Shown here: piece after piece, positions 1-6,567 of the stretch | Layout: each line of letters opens with the position of its first letter | Numbering within the stretch: position 1 is the stretch's first letter | IMG/VR virus record: IMGVR_UViG_3300013104_000448 | Coordinates: 1-44,083 of that record | Strand: one strand, 5' to 3' | Source: a virus | DNA: 44,083 nucleotides | Program-made: the position numbers and the translations under genes | The notes under the pieces: model-generated | Seen by the model: the letters and a program-made list of their open reading frames with translations, nothing else | Told to the model about the DNA's origin: nothing | Database searches by the model: none

Positions 1-195
1 CAGAAAACGCTCGTGATCGCCGTTGAGCAGGGCACCGGTGGTGACCATTTCGGTGTAGAGCAGGGCGTTTTTCGACAGCAGGCGCAGGAAGAAGCGGCAG
101 TGGCGGTCGGTCCAGTCCATCATGGGGGCGACGGAAAACCGCCGAGACAGCGTATGGCTTGAGTTTACTGGGCTAGAGTGGGTGTTCGGTACCAT
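1..195 (-). CDS. dusA: DusA, tRNA-dihydrouridine synthase A, 5' part with phage-supplied start (partial)
   Basis: The minus strand reads an open frame from an ATG at 195-193 off the left edge of the window. The N-terminus contains [12 protein letters not shown] followed by [17 protein letters not shown], which is the start of the FMN-dependent enzyme that reduces uridine in the tRNA D-loop. Residues upstream of SRRFSVAP ([16 protein letters not shown]) differ from the native start left at the other prophage end (MSAANASPAPL). The integrated phage thus provides a new start codon and N-terminus and keeps the frame intact. The native internal ATG pair at 123-118 could also serve as a start but would lose the conserved beginning. 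Only the first 65 codons are visible. Whether a phage promoter drives it cannot be told from the sequence. Confidence 0.9.
   Translation of the reverse strand, partial: MVPNTHSSPVNSSHTLSRRFSVAPMMDWTDRHCRFFLRLLSKNALLYTEMVTTGALLNGDHERFL
111..152. other. attL-like site, left prophage boundary within dusA
   Basis: This 42-bp stretch aligns without gaps with 43956-43997 at 34 of 42 positions. The longest shared blocks are TCCATCAT (116-123) and GCGACGGA. Sequence to the left is chromosomal dusA; sequence to the right is phage. Integration of phages at the 5' end of dusA by tyrosine recombinases is a known pattern. The exact crossover cannot be fixed from one sequence, but TCCATCAT is the best candidate for the identity core. 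Confidence 0.75.
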
Positions 196-290
196 TTTGC
201 TCTACATGTTTTCAGCAGATTTTGGGGCGTTTTCGGGCGTTTTTTGACTCTCGGTGGTACGATGTACCACTTCAAAACTGACGCGTACCA
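189..290. repeat. GTGGTAC/GTACCAC repeats, putative integrase arm-type sites
   Basis: Copies of a short motif lie between attL and the integrase gene: CGGTACC (188-194), GGTGGTAC (253-260), GTACCAC (263-269) and GTACCAC (284-290). TGGTAC recurs twice near the right end (43882-43887, 43893-43898). Short repeats flanking the core on the phage side are typical of tyrosine-integrase arm-binding sites; the assignment is inferred from position and repetition only. Confidence 0.4.
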
Positions 291-298
291 CTTTCGAT

Positions 299-1432
299 AT
301 GGCGACTATCAGGGCAAGAAAACTGGCGGATGGGACTGTGAGCTACACGGCTCAGATCCGCATCAAGCGCGACGGAGTGCAAGTCTACCAAGAGAGCCAG
401 ACCTTCGCCCGGAAACAGGCGGCTCAAGCCTGGGTGCGGCGACGTGAGGCAGAGCTGGATCAGCCTGGTGCGATTGAGCGGGCGAACCGCAAGGGTGTCA
501 CCGTCCAGGACATGATCAAGCAGTATCTGGATGAGATGGAGAAAGTTCGACCACTGGGTAAAACCAAAGAAGCCACTCTCAATGCCATTGCAGCGTCGGA
601 GTTTGGGCACACCGTTGATTCCGATATTAGCAGCCAGCGGTTGGTTGACTTTGCGCTCTGGCGAATGAGCAAAGAGGGTGGTGGCGTTCAGCCGCAAACT
701 GCCGGCAATGATCTGGCCCATCTTGGGGCTGTCCTTTCGATTGCACGGCCGGCTTGGGGGTATGAGGTCGACACCCACGCGATGGCGGACGCTCGGAAGG
801 TTTTGAGGAAGTTAGGTTACAACATGAAAAGCCGTGAGCGTGACCGTCGGCCGACGTTGGGTGAGCTTGATAAGTTGCTCGAACATTTTGCCGGCATCCT
901 GCAGCGCCGTCCCAGTTCGATCAATATGCTTAAAGTGACCGGCTTCGCATTGTTCTCGACGCGACGGCAGGATGAGATATGTCGAATTCTGTGGGCTGAT
1001 GTCGATGAGACTGGCCAACGCGTGCTGGTGCGGGATATGAAGAACCCAGGACAGAAAATGGGCAACGATGTTTGGTGCTACATCCCCGATGAAGCGTGGC
1101 GAATTCTAAAGAGCATGCCTAAGTCGTGCGCTGAGATTTTTCCCTACAATTCGTCGTCTATTTCGACAAGCTGGGCGAAGGCGTGCAAATTTCTGGAGAT
1201 CGAGGACCTGCATTTTCATGATCTGCGACACGATGGCGTAAGCCGCTTGTTTGAAATGGATTGGGACATTCCACGGGTAGCCAGCGTTTCAGGTCATCGG
1301 GATTGGAACTCGTTGCGACGCTATACCCACCTTCGCGGTAAAGGAGACCACTACTCTAAATGGCCCTGGATGGACAAAATCGTCCAAGCCTCCGTAAGGC
1401 TGAGAGTAAAGTCGCTACAGGATAGCCGTTGA
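299..1432 (+). CDS. int: Tyrosine-type site-specific integrase, dusA-targeting
   Basis: This phage integrase (377 aa from the chosen start) recombines attP with the dusA attB. Catalytic residues of the family are visible: Arg in STRRQDE (about residue 222), Lys in RDMKNP (about 248), H-D-L-R (307-310), His in SGHRDW (333) and the nucleophile Tyr in RRYTHL (342). The N-terminal 60 residues look like the AP2-like arm-binding domain (ARKLADGTVSYTAQIRIK). The frame is open from a GTG at 254, but that start lies inside the GTGGTAC repeats. The ATG at 299 gives the usual MATI-type N-terminus; neither has a strong ribosome binding site. The gene sits directly next to attL, as usual. A role in excision is assumed. 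No excisionase was recognised nearby. Confidence 0.93.
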   Translation: MATIRARKLADGTVSYTAQIRIKRDGVQVYQESQTFARKQAAQAWVRRREAELDQPGAIERANRKGVTVQDMIKQYLDEMEKVRPLGKTKEATLNAIAASEFGHTVDSDISSQRLVDFALWRMSKEGGGVQPQTAGNDLAHLGAVLSIARPAWGYEVDTHAMADARKVLRKLGYNMKSRERDRRPTLGELDKLLEHFAGILQRRPSSINMLKVTGFALFSTRRQDEICRILWADVDETGQRVLVRDMKNPGQKMGNDVWCYIPDEAWRILKSMPKSCAEIFPYNSSSISTSWAKACKFLEIEDLHFHDLRHDGVSRLFEMDWDIPRVASVSGHRDWNSLRRYTHLRGKGDHYSKWPWMDKIVQASVRLRVKSLQDSR

Positions 1433-1485
1433 TCACCTTCCGGTATGCCTGGTAATAAAATAGCGGATGGATGATGCATTGATAA

Positions 1486-1505
1486 TGTACGATAATCCTC
1501 GTACA
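1486..1505. promoter_or_regulatory. Inverted repeat in front of the toxin-antitoxin-like pair
   Basis: TGTACGA (1486-1492) and TCGTACA (1499-1505) form a perfect inverted repeat with a 6-bp spacer, 15 bp upstream of the first gene of the pair. A palindrome at this position is the usual place for autoregulation by an antitoxin. The binding protein is not known. Confidence 0.5.
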
Positions 1506-1519
1506 CATTAGGGGTCGCA

Positions 1520-1810
1520 ATGGAAAAAGGCTTCAAAAAAGCCAAGCGCGATGTGATAGCTGCTCTGGAAACTGGCGATTATCAGCATGCTTCTCGCGGC
1601 TCGATCGATGTCAAAAATTTACTGGCGACTGGAGAGGTCTCAGCCCAGGAGGTGATCGACATCATTAAAAAATGCGGCGGCACGCAGCACAGCTGTAGCC
1701 CGCATCACTCTATCTCCAGTATCGAGGTCCATGTACTGAAGACGGGAACATGGTACATAAAATTCTATTTTATCGATCCTAGCGCTTGGTTCATTAGCGT
1801 CCATCGGTGA
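1520..1810 (+). CDS. Small MqsR-like toxin candidate
   Basis: A 96-residue protein. Its size, MEK start and ending (WYIKFYFID...WFISVHR) recall the layout of MqsR-type RNase toxins, which end in an alternating-strand YxKxxxxxxxxxISFK segment. There is also a CSPHHS motif in the middle. An AGGGG ribosome binding site lies about 7 bases before the ATG. The stop codon overlaps the GTG start of the next gene, a zinc-finger protein that would fit an MqsA-type antitoxin. The family assignment is by eye and weak. A conserved hypothetical pair that commonly travels next to integrases is the alternative. Confidence 0.5.
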   Translation: MEKGFKKAKRDVIAALETGDYQHASRGSIDVKNLLATGEVSAQEVIDIIKKCGGTQHSCSPHHSISSIEVHVLKTGTWYIKFYFIDPSAWFISVHR

Positions 1811-2454
1811 GTGAACTTCTCATGAAGCTTCTATTTGAAGGCGATCACGGTAAGGCTCTATGTGAGCAATGCCAGCAGATTGTCACTACGACTTATCTCC
1901 GCCGGAATGTACCCTTCAGTGATGGTCACGGTGAGGCGAAGGACGTCTTGGTCGGGGTTTGCGACGTTTGTGACACTGTCGTAGCAATCCCAGCGCAATC
2001 GACTCCGGCTATCAAAGAGGCGCGGAAGCAGCAATTGACTCCCATCGAAGCTCGACTGCCAGCATTCTGCTTTGATCTATTGGATGCAGCGATGCATGTC
2101 GTGACCAAAGAGGCTAGCGCGCAGACTCGAAAGTTATTCATCAGCTACTACTTAAGGGAGCTGGTAGAGACACAAGCTGCTGACCGTTTGCAGAAAACAC
2201 ATTCCGAATTTTCTCAGTGGTTTTCGAATCAGATGACGTGCCGCCACTTGACTCCCTCGCGCTCGATGAAGCGGCTGTCGATGAAGGTGAATCCTTATGT
2301 GGCTGACGACTTCATAGTACTCCTTGAGGCGACCCATATGACTCGCACAGATCTTCTAAAGTCTGTGATCTGGCACATCCAGGAGGATGTGATTGAACAT
2401 AGAAACCCTGTCGTCATCTCCGACTTGCAGAGGTTGACGAGAGTCGCCATGTAA
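1807..2454 (+). CDS. Zinc-finger protein, possible antitoxin/partner of upstream gene
   Basis: A 215-residue protein starting at GTG 1807, overlapping the previous stop (GTGA). The N-terminal half has two CxxC knuckles (C-E-Q-C near residues 19-22 and C-D-V-C near 55-58) separated by about 30 residues, like the zinc domain of MqsA-type antitoxins. It continues AIPAQSTPAIKEAR. The C-terminal half is helical and ends with a segment (LSMKVNPYVADDFIVLLEATHMTRTDLLKSVIW) resembling a ribbon-helix-helix-like DNA-binding unit rather than the Xre HTH of MqsA. Tight coupling suggests a bicistronic module. Function as antitoxin is inferred, not shown. Confidence 0.5.
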   Translation: MSELLMKLLFEGDHGKALCEQCQQIVTTTYLRRNVPFSDGHGEAKDVLVGVCDVCDTVVAIPAQSTPAIKEARKQQLTPIEARLPAFCFDLLDAAMHVVTKEASAQTRKLFISYYLRELVETQAADRLQKTHSEFSQWFSNQMTCRHLTPSRSMKRLSMKVNPYVADDFIVLLEATHMTRTDLLKSVIWHIQEDVIEHRNPVVISDLQRLTRVAM

Positions 2455-2492
2455 AACGAGAAAGGCCCACGTATTCGGGCCTTTCTCGTTTT
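2453..2492. terminator. Bidirectional intrinsic terminator
   Basis: AAAACGAGAAAGGCCC (2453-2468), an 8-base loop, then GGGCCTTTCTCGTTTT (2477-2492): a perfect 16-bp stem with A-run before and T-run after. It lies between the rightward toxin-antitoxin-like pair and the convergent end of the leftward early operon, so it can stop transcription from both sides. Confidence 0.9.
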
Positions 2493-2549
2493 TGGGTTAG
2501 AAGGAGCTAGGTGCGGCGTTTGGGCGTGAGATGTTGAGTTTTGATCAGG

Positions 2550-2825
2550 CTAGATGGCTCGGCGAGTGCCATAGAGCTGATTGCACTCTTTGACCGCTGC
2601 GGCACGCTGGGTTTCGAGGTACTCGGCGAGGTCTGCCAGGTGGATGCCTTTAGCGCTTTTTTGACTTAACTCCATCCTGGTGATGGGGATTTTGATTTGG
2701 CCAGCAAGTACCTTTCGCTGGAACATCTCCGGCGTCAGGTGTGTGAAGTAGTCCTTGCAGATCTGATCCAAAGGTATGATTGCCCGGCCGTTGTACTGAG
2801 CCATCAGAATAAAAGCTGTGTTCAT
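2550..2825 (-). CDS. PrtN-like transcriptional activator
   Basis: A 91-residue protein of the pyocin activator PrtN family. The characteristic core is present: NTAFILMAQYNGRAIIPLDQ, then YFTHLTPEMFQRKVLAG, then ITRMELSQKSAKGIHLADLAEYL. In P. aeruginosa PrtN activates pyocin promoters after RecA-dependent loss of PrtR. In this phage it may act on early or late phage promoters, but no target site was identified. It is the last gene of the leftward operon. Its ATG overlaps the TGA of the upstream gene (ATGA at 2822-2825). A second PrtN-like protein lies in the same operon at 3826-4152. Confidence 0.85.
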   Translation of the reverse strand: MNTAFILMAQYNGRAIIPLDQICKDYFTHLTPEMFQRKVLAGQIKIPITRMELSQKSAKGIHLADLAEYLETQRAAAVKECNQLYGTRRAI

Positions 2826-3361
2826 ACAGCCTCCTGGGCTGCTGGCCGACTTTCATGTTCGACGGCAGCTTGTAGTGACGCCGGCATCTTCTGCTGCCAG
2901 GCTCTTCGCATCCATGCCGCGTATCCCGCTCTGTATGCGTAATGCTCGCGTGCGAAGTTGTCGGATGTACTCGCACCCGGTGACTTGATATACGTCCCGC
3001 GCCGCCGGCAATACTGCACGCCTTCAGGTACTGGAAACTCTTTCTCGAACTCGGCGCGCTCGTCGATCTGGGCCACTTTGACGGTTTGCTGATGAAGGGG
3101 CTCTTGGTCAGGCAGCGGGGACTTATACCCCACAACAGGCTGCGCGAGCGGGCCATTCTGAGCGTTTAGCGTTGCATCGGGTGACTCCGCCTCGCGCAGC
3201 TTTTCGTGGGGTATAAGTCCCTCGGTGGCGCTGCTGGAAGGAGCAGTAATGCCTGCTGCTGCGCAGCAGAGGCTGTTTGTTTTCTGCGCGTCGAGGCTCG
3301 TCCTGGCGTTTGGGGCGGGTAAGTCGAAGCGCTTGCCGGTGTTGGTGAGGTTCTGGCTCAT
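2822..3361 (-). CDS. Hypothetical phage protein containing a large palindrome
   Basis: A 179-residue protein with no recognised domain. The first 100 residues are low in predicted structure. The C-terminal part (FEKEFPVPEGVQYCRRRGTYIKS...HYAYRAGYAAWMRRA) looks folded and resembles the short YxxGxxAWxxR tails of many phage orphan proteins. Start and stop overlap both neighbours by 4 bases, so it is embedded in a tightly coupled leftward operon. A 104-bp inverted structure (3118-3221) occupies the middle and is translated in frame, as if a palindromic element had been inserted or domesticated. Confidence 0.7.
   Translation of the reverse strand: MSQNLTNTGKRFDLPAPNARTSLDAQKTNSLCCAAAGITAPSSSATEGLIPHEKLREAESPDATLNAQNGPLAQPVVGYKSPLPDQEPLHQQTVKVAQIDERAEFEKEFPVPEGVQYCRRRGTYIKSPGASTSDNFAREHYAYRAGYAAWMRRAWQQKMPASLQAAVEHESRPAAQEAV
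3118..3221. repeat. Long palindrome: 16-bp perfect inverted repeat plus inner 10-bp stem
   Basis: GGGACTTATACCCCAC (3118-3133) is perfectly complementary to GTGGGGTATAAGTCCC (3206-3221). Inside it, after a 5-base offset on each side, GCTGCGCGAG (3139-3148) pairs with CTCGCGCAGC (3191-3200). A 42-base loop remains. The structure lies wholly inside a coding gene. It could be a REP/MITE-like insertion, a recombination site or an mRNA structure. Confidence 0.85.
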
Positions 3362-3774
3362 GCGGCCTCCTGTTTTACTGGCTCCAGCAGGGCGGCCATG
3401 GCGAGAGCTTGTTCGCGGAGCGCGACAGATTCACGTTCGAGTTTTTTTCCGGTACGGAATGCGGCGAATGTCTCGGCGGCGATCCTGAGTTGTTCGGCGA
3501 TGGCCAGCAGGGTTTGGCGTTCTGGTTCGCCCAGTTTCGAGGCGGCCTGTGCGCGCTCGTAGTGGGCATACAGTTGCTTGTGGTGATCCCTTGCCTGGTC
3601 AAGCGAAAGCTCCAGGTTGCGGACGGTTTGCGTGTTGTCGGATTGTTGAATGGCCATGCCTTCATCGATTCCTTCGACGCGGCCGTCGATGAGGCCACCG
3701 CGATATCCAGCCCAATAGGTGAGGCCGACGAACAAGATGAGGACGATCAGTGCGCAGATCTGAACTGCAGTCAT
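3358..3774 (-). CDS. Single-span membrane protein with coiled coil
   Basis: 138 residues. Residues about 5-22 (QICALIVLILFVGLTYWAGY) form one transmembrane segment. The rest is helical and charged with heptad-like stretches (NLELSLDQARDHHKQLYAHYERAQ; LLAIAEQLRIAAETF). This is the layout of small inner-membrane phage early proteins; no specific family is recognised. It overlaps the next gene downstream by ATGA and is part of the leftward early operon. Confidence 0.75.
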   Translation of the reverse strand: MTAVQICALIVLILFVGLTYWAGYRGGLIDGRVEGIDEGMAIQQSDNTQTVRNLELSLDQARDHHKQLYAHYERAQAASKLGEPERQTLLAIAEQLRIAAETFAAFRTGKKLERESVALREQALAMAALLEPVKQEAA

Positions 3775-3825
3775 GTGGTGTGCTCCTGGTTGTTTTGATT
3801 GGCCGGTGGTGGCGGCCGTTTGGAC

Positions 3826-4152
3826 TTATTGGTCTTGCTGGGTTGAATCGGTTTGTTTCTTTGCCTGCTCCTCGTCCGCTGAATAGGCCCTGATGTCGAT
3901 CCATGAGGCCAGGTGGCGGATGTGGACGTACTTGAAGGATTTACGGCTGTCTTTGAGCGTGGTCACGGGCAACGGGATGCGGCCGTTGTCGAGATCGGAC
4001 GCGAACGTCTGCTCGTTGAGGTTGCGGAAGTACTGCAGGCGAAGTTTTTCCAGAGGGATGAGTACGTCGCCGAAGGTGCGGTAGAGCAGCTCAACGGTTA
4101 CGGTTTCCGGTGCCGGCATCAGCCGGAGTGGGTTTTGATGGGTATTACTCAT
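3826..4152 (-). CDS. Second PrtN-like protein
   Basis: A 108-residue protein with the PrtN family signature in diverged form: LYRTFGDVLIPLEKLRLQYF, NLNEQTFASDLDNGRIPLPVTTL, DSRKSFKYVHIRHLASWID. Compared with the protein at 2550-2825, spacing and key positions (IPL, YF, L..G.I.-PV/IT, K....-HL..L) are kept while overall identity is low. It may be a second activator or a DNA-binding partner. The start overlaps the end of the upstream small gene by 8 bases. Confidence 0.75.
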   Translation of the reverse strand: MSNTHQNPLRLMPAPETVTVELLYRTFGDVLIPLEKLRLQYFRNLNEQTFASDLDNGRIPLPVTTLKDSRKSFKYVHIRHLASWIDIRAYSADEEQAKKQTDSTQQDQ

Positions 4153-4324
4153 GGGCTTGCGCGGCCTCCTTGCGATTGACCCTTGATGGGTGATTCCAGG
4201 CGTTCAGGCAGTGGCGTTTAGTCAGCTCCCGCAGATGCGCCGGCACTTCGAGGAGCGCGGCGTTGCGCTCCTCGCGTGTGCGCATGGCGATGATCTGGCG
4301 GGCGTATTCCCTAGGCCACGTCAC
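4145..4324 (-). CDS. Small conserved-looking phage protein
   Basis: The believable reading starts at GTG 4324-4322 and gives 59 residues (VTWPREYARQIIAMRTREER, then ALLEVPAHLRELTKRHCLNAW). The open frame runs further upstream to 4477, but that part is the shadow of the KilA-C-like gene. Alternatively it starts at ATG 4285 (MRTREER). It overlaps the ends of both neighbours, consistent with translational coupling in the leftward operon. No function is recognised. Confidence 0.65.
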   Translation of the reverse strand: MTWPREYARQIIAMRTREERNAALLEVPAHLRELTKRHCLNAWNHPSRVNRKEAAQAHE

Positions 4325-4595
4325 GGTTGTCTGCCGGGATGGCAGGCAGCGCCAATCCCAGTTGTTCGGCCAGCCAACGGATACCGGGTTGTTTGACCCG
4401 GGTTGATTGGCTGTACTGCATGCCGAGCTGTTCGTGATACCAGTGGCCATCCTTGACCCGCAGATAGTCGCGATCACGGGCGGGGTAGGCCGGCAGGTTC
4501 CGTTCGTTGAGCAGGCCCTTTCCGCGCATCAGGCTGATGAGTTTGGGCCGGGTCAGGCCGAGTTGGGTTGCGGCTTGAGCGAGCGTGCGTTCCAT
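4311..4595 (-). CDS. KilA-C-domain antirepressor-like protein
   Basis: 94 residues from ATG 4595, chosen because GAGGGGG lies a few bases upstream; the frame is open to 4685 without a good start. The sequence (AQAATQLGLTRPKLISLMRGKGLL, YLRVKDGHWYHEQLGMQYSQSTRVKQPGIRWLAEQLGL) matches the C-terminal KilA-C module of phage antirepressors without the usual Bro-N or Rha N-terminal domain. A role in modulating the repressor or in DNA binding is likely by family. Confidence 0.75.
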   Translation of the reverse strand: MERTLAQAATQLGLTRPKLISLMRGKGLLNERNLPAYPARDRDYLRVKDGHWYHEQLGMQYSQSTRVKQPGIRWLAEQLGLALPAIPADNRDVA

Positions 4596-4605
4596 GGCAT
4601 CCCCC

Positions 4606-5196
4606 TCATGCAGCGTGTGCGGCAGGAGTTGCCGCAGCAGCCAGGTGGTTGATGGACTCGACGACCTTGCCGTAGATCTCGACATCGGTGCCGCACACGG
4701 TGAAGCACTTGGTGCGGGGGCTTTTGATGCCGATGCTCAGGATGGTGGTGACACCTGGGCGGGTGTGGGTGCGATGGATCGCGACGTGGAGGGGCAGTTC
4801 GAAGCCCATGTCGAGACTCACGGTGCCCCCGGTGATCACCCGCTCGAACACGCGCTGCTTGTCCCGCACATCAAACCGCCCGTATTCGCGGCTTGCGTGA
4901 GGCAGGGGGACCAGGTCTCCGGTGTTGCTAGAGTCGAATGGGCCGTTGGCGATTTCTTCGATGAAGTCGGCCAGCTTGAGGTGCATTTTCTTTTCGTTGT
5001 TCAAGGTTAGCGTGTGGCGTTCGCTGCCCAGCTCAACGACGAAAACGGTCTTGAGAGTGCCGCGTTCAACCCTAAGGCTAAACGGTAAGGCTTCACGCTT
5101 GGGCGCTGACCACAGGACGTGGTTGAAGGTCTCGGTCAAATTGACCTGAGCGTTGAGCAACTGCAGGGTGCGGTTGTCGAGTTTGAACATGTTCAT
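4606..5196 (-). CDS. Hypothetical early protein
   Basis: 196 residues from ATG 5196. This start is chosen because GGAGGG lies 8 bases upstream and because the segment upstream encodes another gene in a different frame. No domain is recognised; the fold looks mixed alpha/beta (FNHVLWSAPKREALPFSLRV, LNNEKKMHLKLADFIEEIANGPFD, CFTVCGTDVEIYGKVVESIN). Its first codons overlap the preceding 58-residue gene by ATGA, so the two are translationally coupled. Confidence 0.75.
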   Translation of the reverse strand: MNMFKLDNRTLQLLNAQVNLTETFNHVLWSAPKREALPFSLRVERGTLKTVFVVELGSERHTLTLNNEKKMHLKLADFIEEIANGPFDSSNTGDLVPLPHASREYGRFDVRDKQRVFERVITGGTVSLDMGFELPLHVAIHRTHTRPGVTTILSIGIKSPRTKCFTVCGTDVEIYGKVVESINHLAAAATPAAHAA

Positions 5197-5369
5197 GCCG
5201 CGTTCCCTCCGCCGTTCGGGGCGAATGGTGAGGGCAAAGTACGTGCTTTCTGCTTCGGTTTGGTGGTGACAAACGAGCAGCCGCATTCGCGGGCCATTCG
5301 GCGAATTTCGAAGATGTGGAGGGGATCAACAGTGGCTGGATGGACGTGCAGGGTGGCTGTGGTGTGCAT
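5193..5369 (-). CDS. 58-residue first gene of the leftward early operon
   Basis: A short open frame reads MHTTATLHVHPATVDPLHIF, then EIRRMARECGCSFVTTKPKQ, and ends GGGNAA. GAGGCG precedes the ATG by 6 bases and the TGA overlaps the next ATG (ATGA at 5193-5196). The position immediately after the promoter/operator region makes it the first gene transcribed. It resembles small phage proteins with an RxxAREcGCxF motif. Function unknown. Confidence 0.65.
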   Translation of the reverse strand: MHTTATLHVHPATVDPLHIFEIRRMARECGCSFVTTKPKQKARTLPSPFAPNGGGNAA

Positions 5370-5404
5370 GGTTTCGCCTCGCTCTGTGGTGGAAGAGTGA
5401 GGTG

Positions 5405-5445
5405 AATATCAACCAATGGTTGATTTATGTCAACCTTCGATTGAT
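5405..5445 (-). promoter_or_regulatory. Leftward early promoter with two repressor operators (PL/OL-like)
   Basis: On the minus strand TTGACA (5433-5428) is followed after 17 bases by GATATT (5410-5405), a good sigma-70 promoter pointing into the early operon. Two 17-bp operator-like sites cover it: ATCAACC-AAT-GGTTGAT (5408-5424) between -35 and -10, and GTCAACC-TTC-GATTGAT (5429-5445) over the -35 box. A further half site GGTTGAT is at 5477-5483. The same motif occurs at the repressor/cro intergenic region. Confidence 0.8.
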
Positions 5446-5550
5446 TTTTGCTTTGCCAGTATGCGGTCGCGAGTTGGGTTGATAATCTGATGGCGTTTTG
5501 CTTTTGAGCTATTTTCAAAGGTTTGCCTAAACGGAATGAAGGAAGCAGGT

Positions 5551-6555
5551 ATGCCAATAACTCTTAATCATGAGCTACTGAATTGGAGCGCTATACGCGA
5601 TATCGGGTGGGGTGACCTGTTACTTGGGAATGGATTCAGTATCAATATTCACGATGGTTTTTGGTACGATAATTTAAAAGATGTTGCTTGTCTTCCGGTA
5701 ATTGCCGAGCCATTACTGGCAGAGTCTCAGGCTCTTTTTGATAGTTACAATACAACAAATTTTGAGGACATTTTAAAGTCTATTTATCATGCCTTTCAGG
5801 TTGATGAATGTCTAGCTCTTGAACAGGCGGTAAGTATTAGTCGGGTGTATGAGAATGTGAAAAACTCTCTTGCGAGTGCCGTGAATCATGCACATGTTCC
5901 GGAGGGGTTTAGCTCTGCTAATCGTATTAGCGATGAATTGGCTAGATTTAGCCATGTGTACACTACGAATTACGATTTAATTCCCTATTGGAGCATTATG
6001 TCCAATGGAACCCATAGATTCAGGGATTTTATGTGGGGACGAGCATTTGATTCCAGTGACGTAGGTGTGTGGGGGAACCCTACATGCATTTACTATCTGC
6101 ACGGCGGCTTGCACCTCGTCGAGAATCTGGAGGGGGAGACGATCAAACGACGTTCAAATGGCTTAAGCTCGCTAAGAGATCTATTTGATATTGCAGAACC
6201 TGACTTGTTTCCGTTATTTATTACTGAAGGGCACTGGCAAAAGAAACTATCAAGAATCAAGCGAAATGATTATCTGAATTTTTGTTTTTCTAGATTTTCG
6301 GGTTCGGGAAGAAATCTTGTAGTGCTAGGGCACTCATTGCATGCGGACTATGATCTTCATGTGGTTGAGGCGATTAAACGCTCTGGTAGGCATAATGTGG
6401 CTATAAGTGTTTGGCCTGGGCTTACGCCTCTCCAGATAATTAATTTTAAAGGTCGTCTGTTGGAAGAGATGCAAGGTTTTAATATTACCTTGCACTTCTT
6501 TGACTCAACAACTCACCCCTTAACGTCTGACTCTATGCGTAATGTGGTCATATAG
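5551..6555 (+). CDS. DUF4917 family SIR2-like protein, putative defence/exclusion gene
   Basis: 334 residues from ATG 5551, preferred over ATG 5536 because AAGGA lies 7 bases before it. The SIR2-like nucleotide-binding layout is visible: LLLGNGFSIN (about residues 23-32), VYTTNYDLIPYW in the middle, YYLHGGLHL, and VVLGHSLHADYD near residue 265. SIR2-like domains in phage-defence proteins typically bind or degrade NAD; that activity is inferred here. The gene is clearly richer in A+T than the surrounding phage genes and stands alone beside the CI-type repressor, the classic place for a lysogeny-expressed moron that blocks superinfection. The nearest family name I recognise is DUF4917. Confidence 0.75.
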   Translation: MPITLNHELLNWSAIRDIGWGDLLLGNGFSINIHDGFWYDNLKDVACLPVIAEPLLAESQALFDSYNTTNFEDILKSIYHAFQVDECLALEQAVSISRVYENVKNSLASAVNHAHVPEGFSSANRISDELARFSHVYTTNYDLIPYWSIMSNGTHRFRDFMWGRAFDSSDVGVWGNPTCIYYLHGGLHLVENLEGETIKRRSNGLSSLRDLFDIAEPDLFPLFITEGHWQKKLSRIKRNDYLNFCFSRFSGSGRNLVVLGHSLHADYDLHVVEAIKRSGRHNVAISVWPGLTPLQIINFKGRLLEEMQGFNITLHFFDSTTHPLTSDSMRNVVI

Positions 6556-6567
6556 ACTGATTTACGA

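Noticed and set aside
254-298. GTG 254 as integrase start
   Set aside because: The extra 15 residues are encoded by the GTACCAC repeats and lack a ribosome site; the ATG at 299 fits the family N-terminus.
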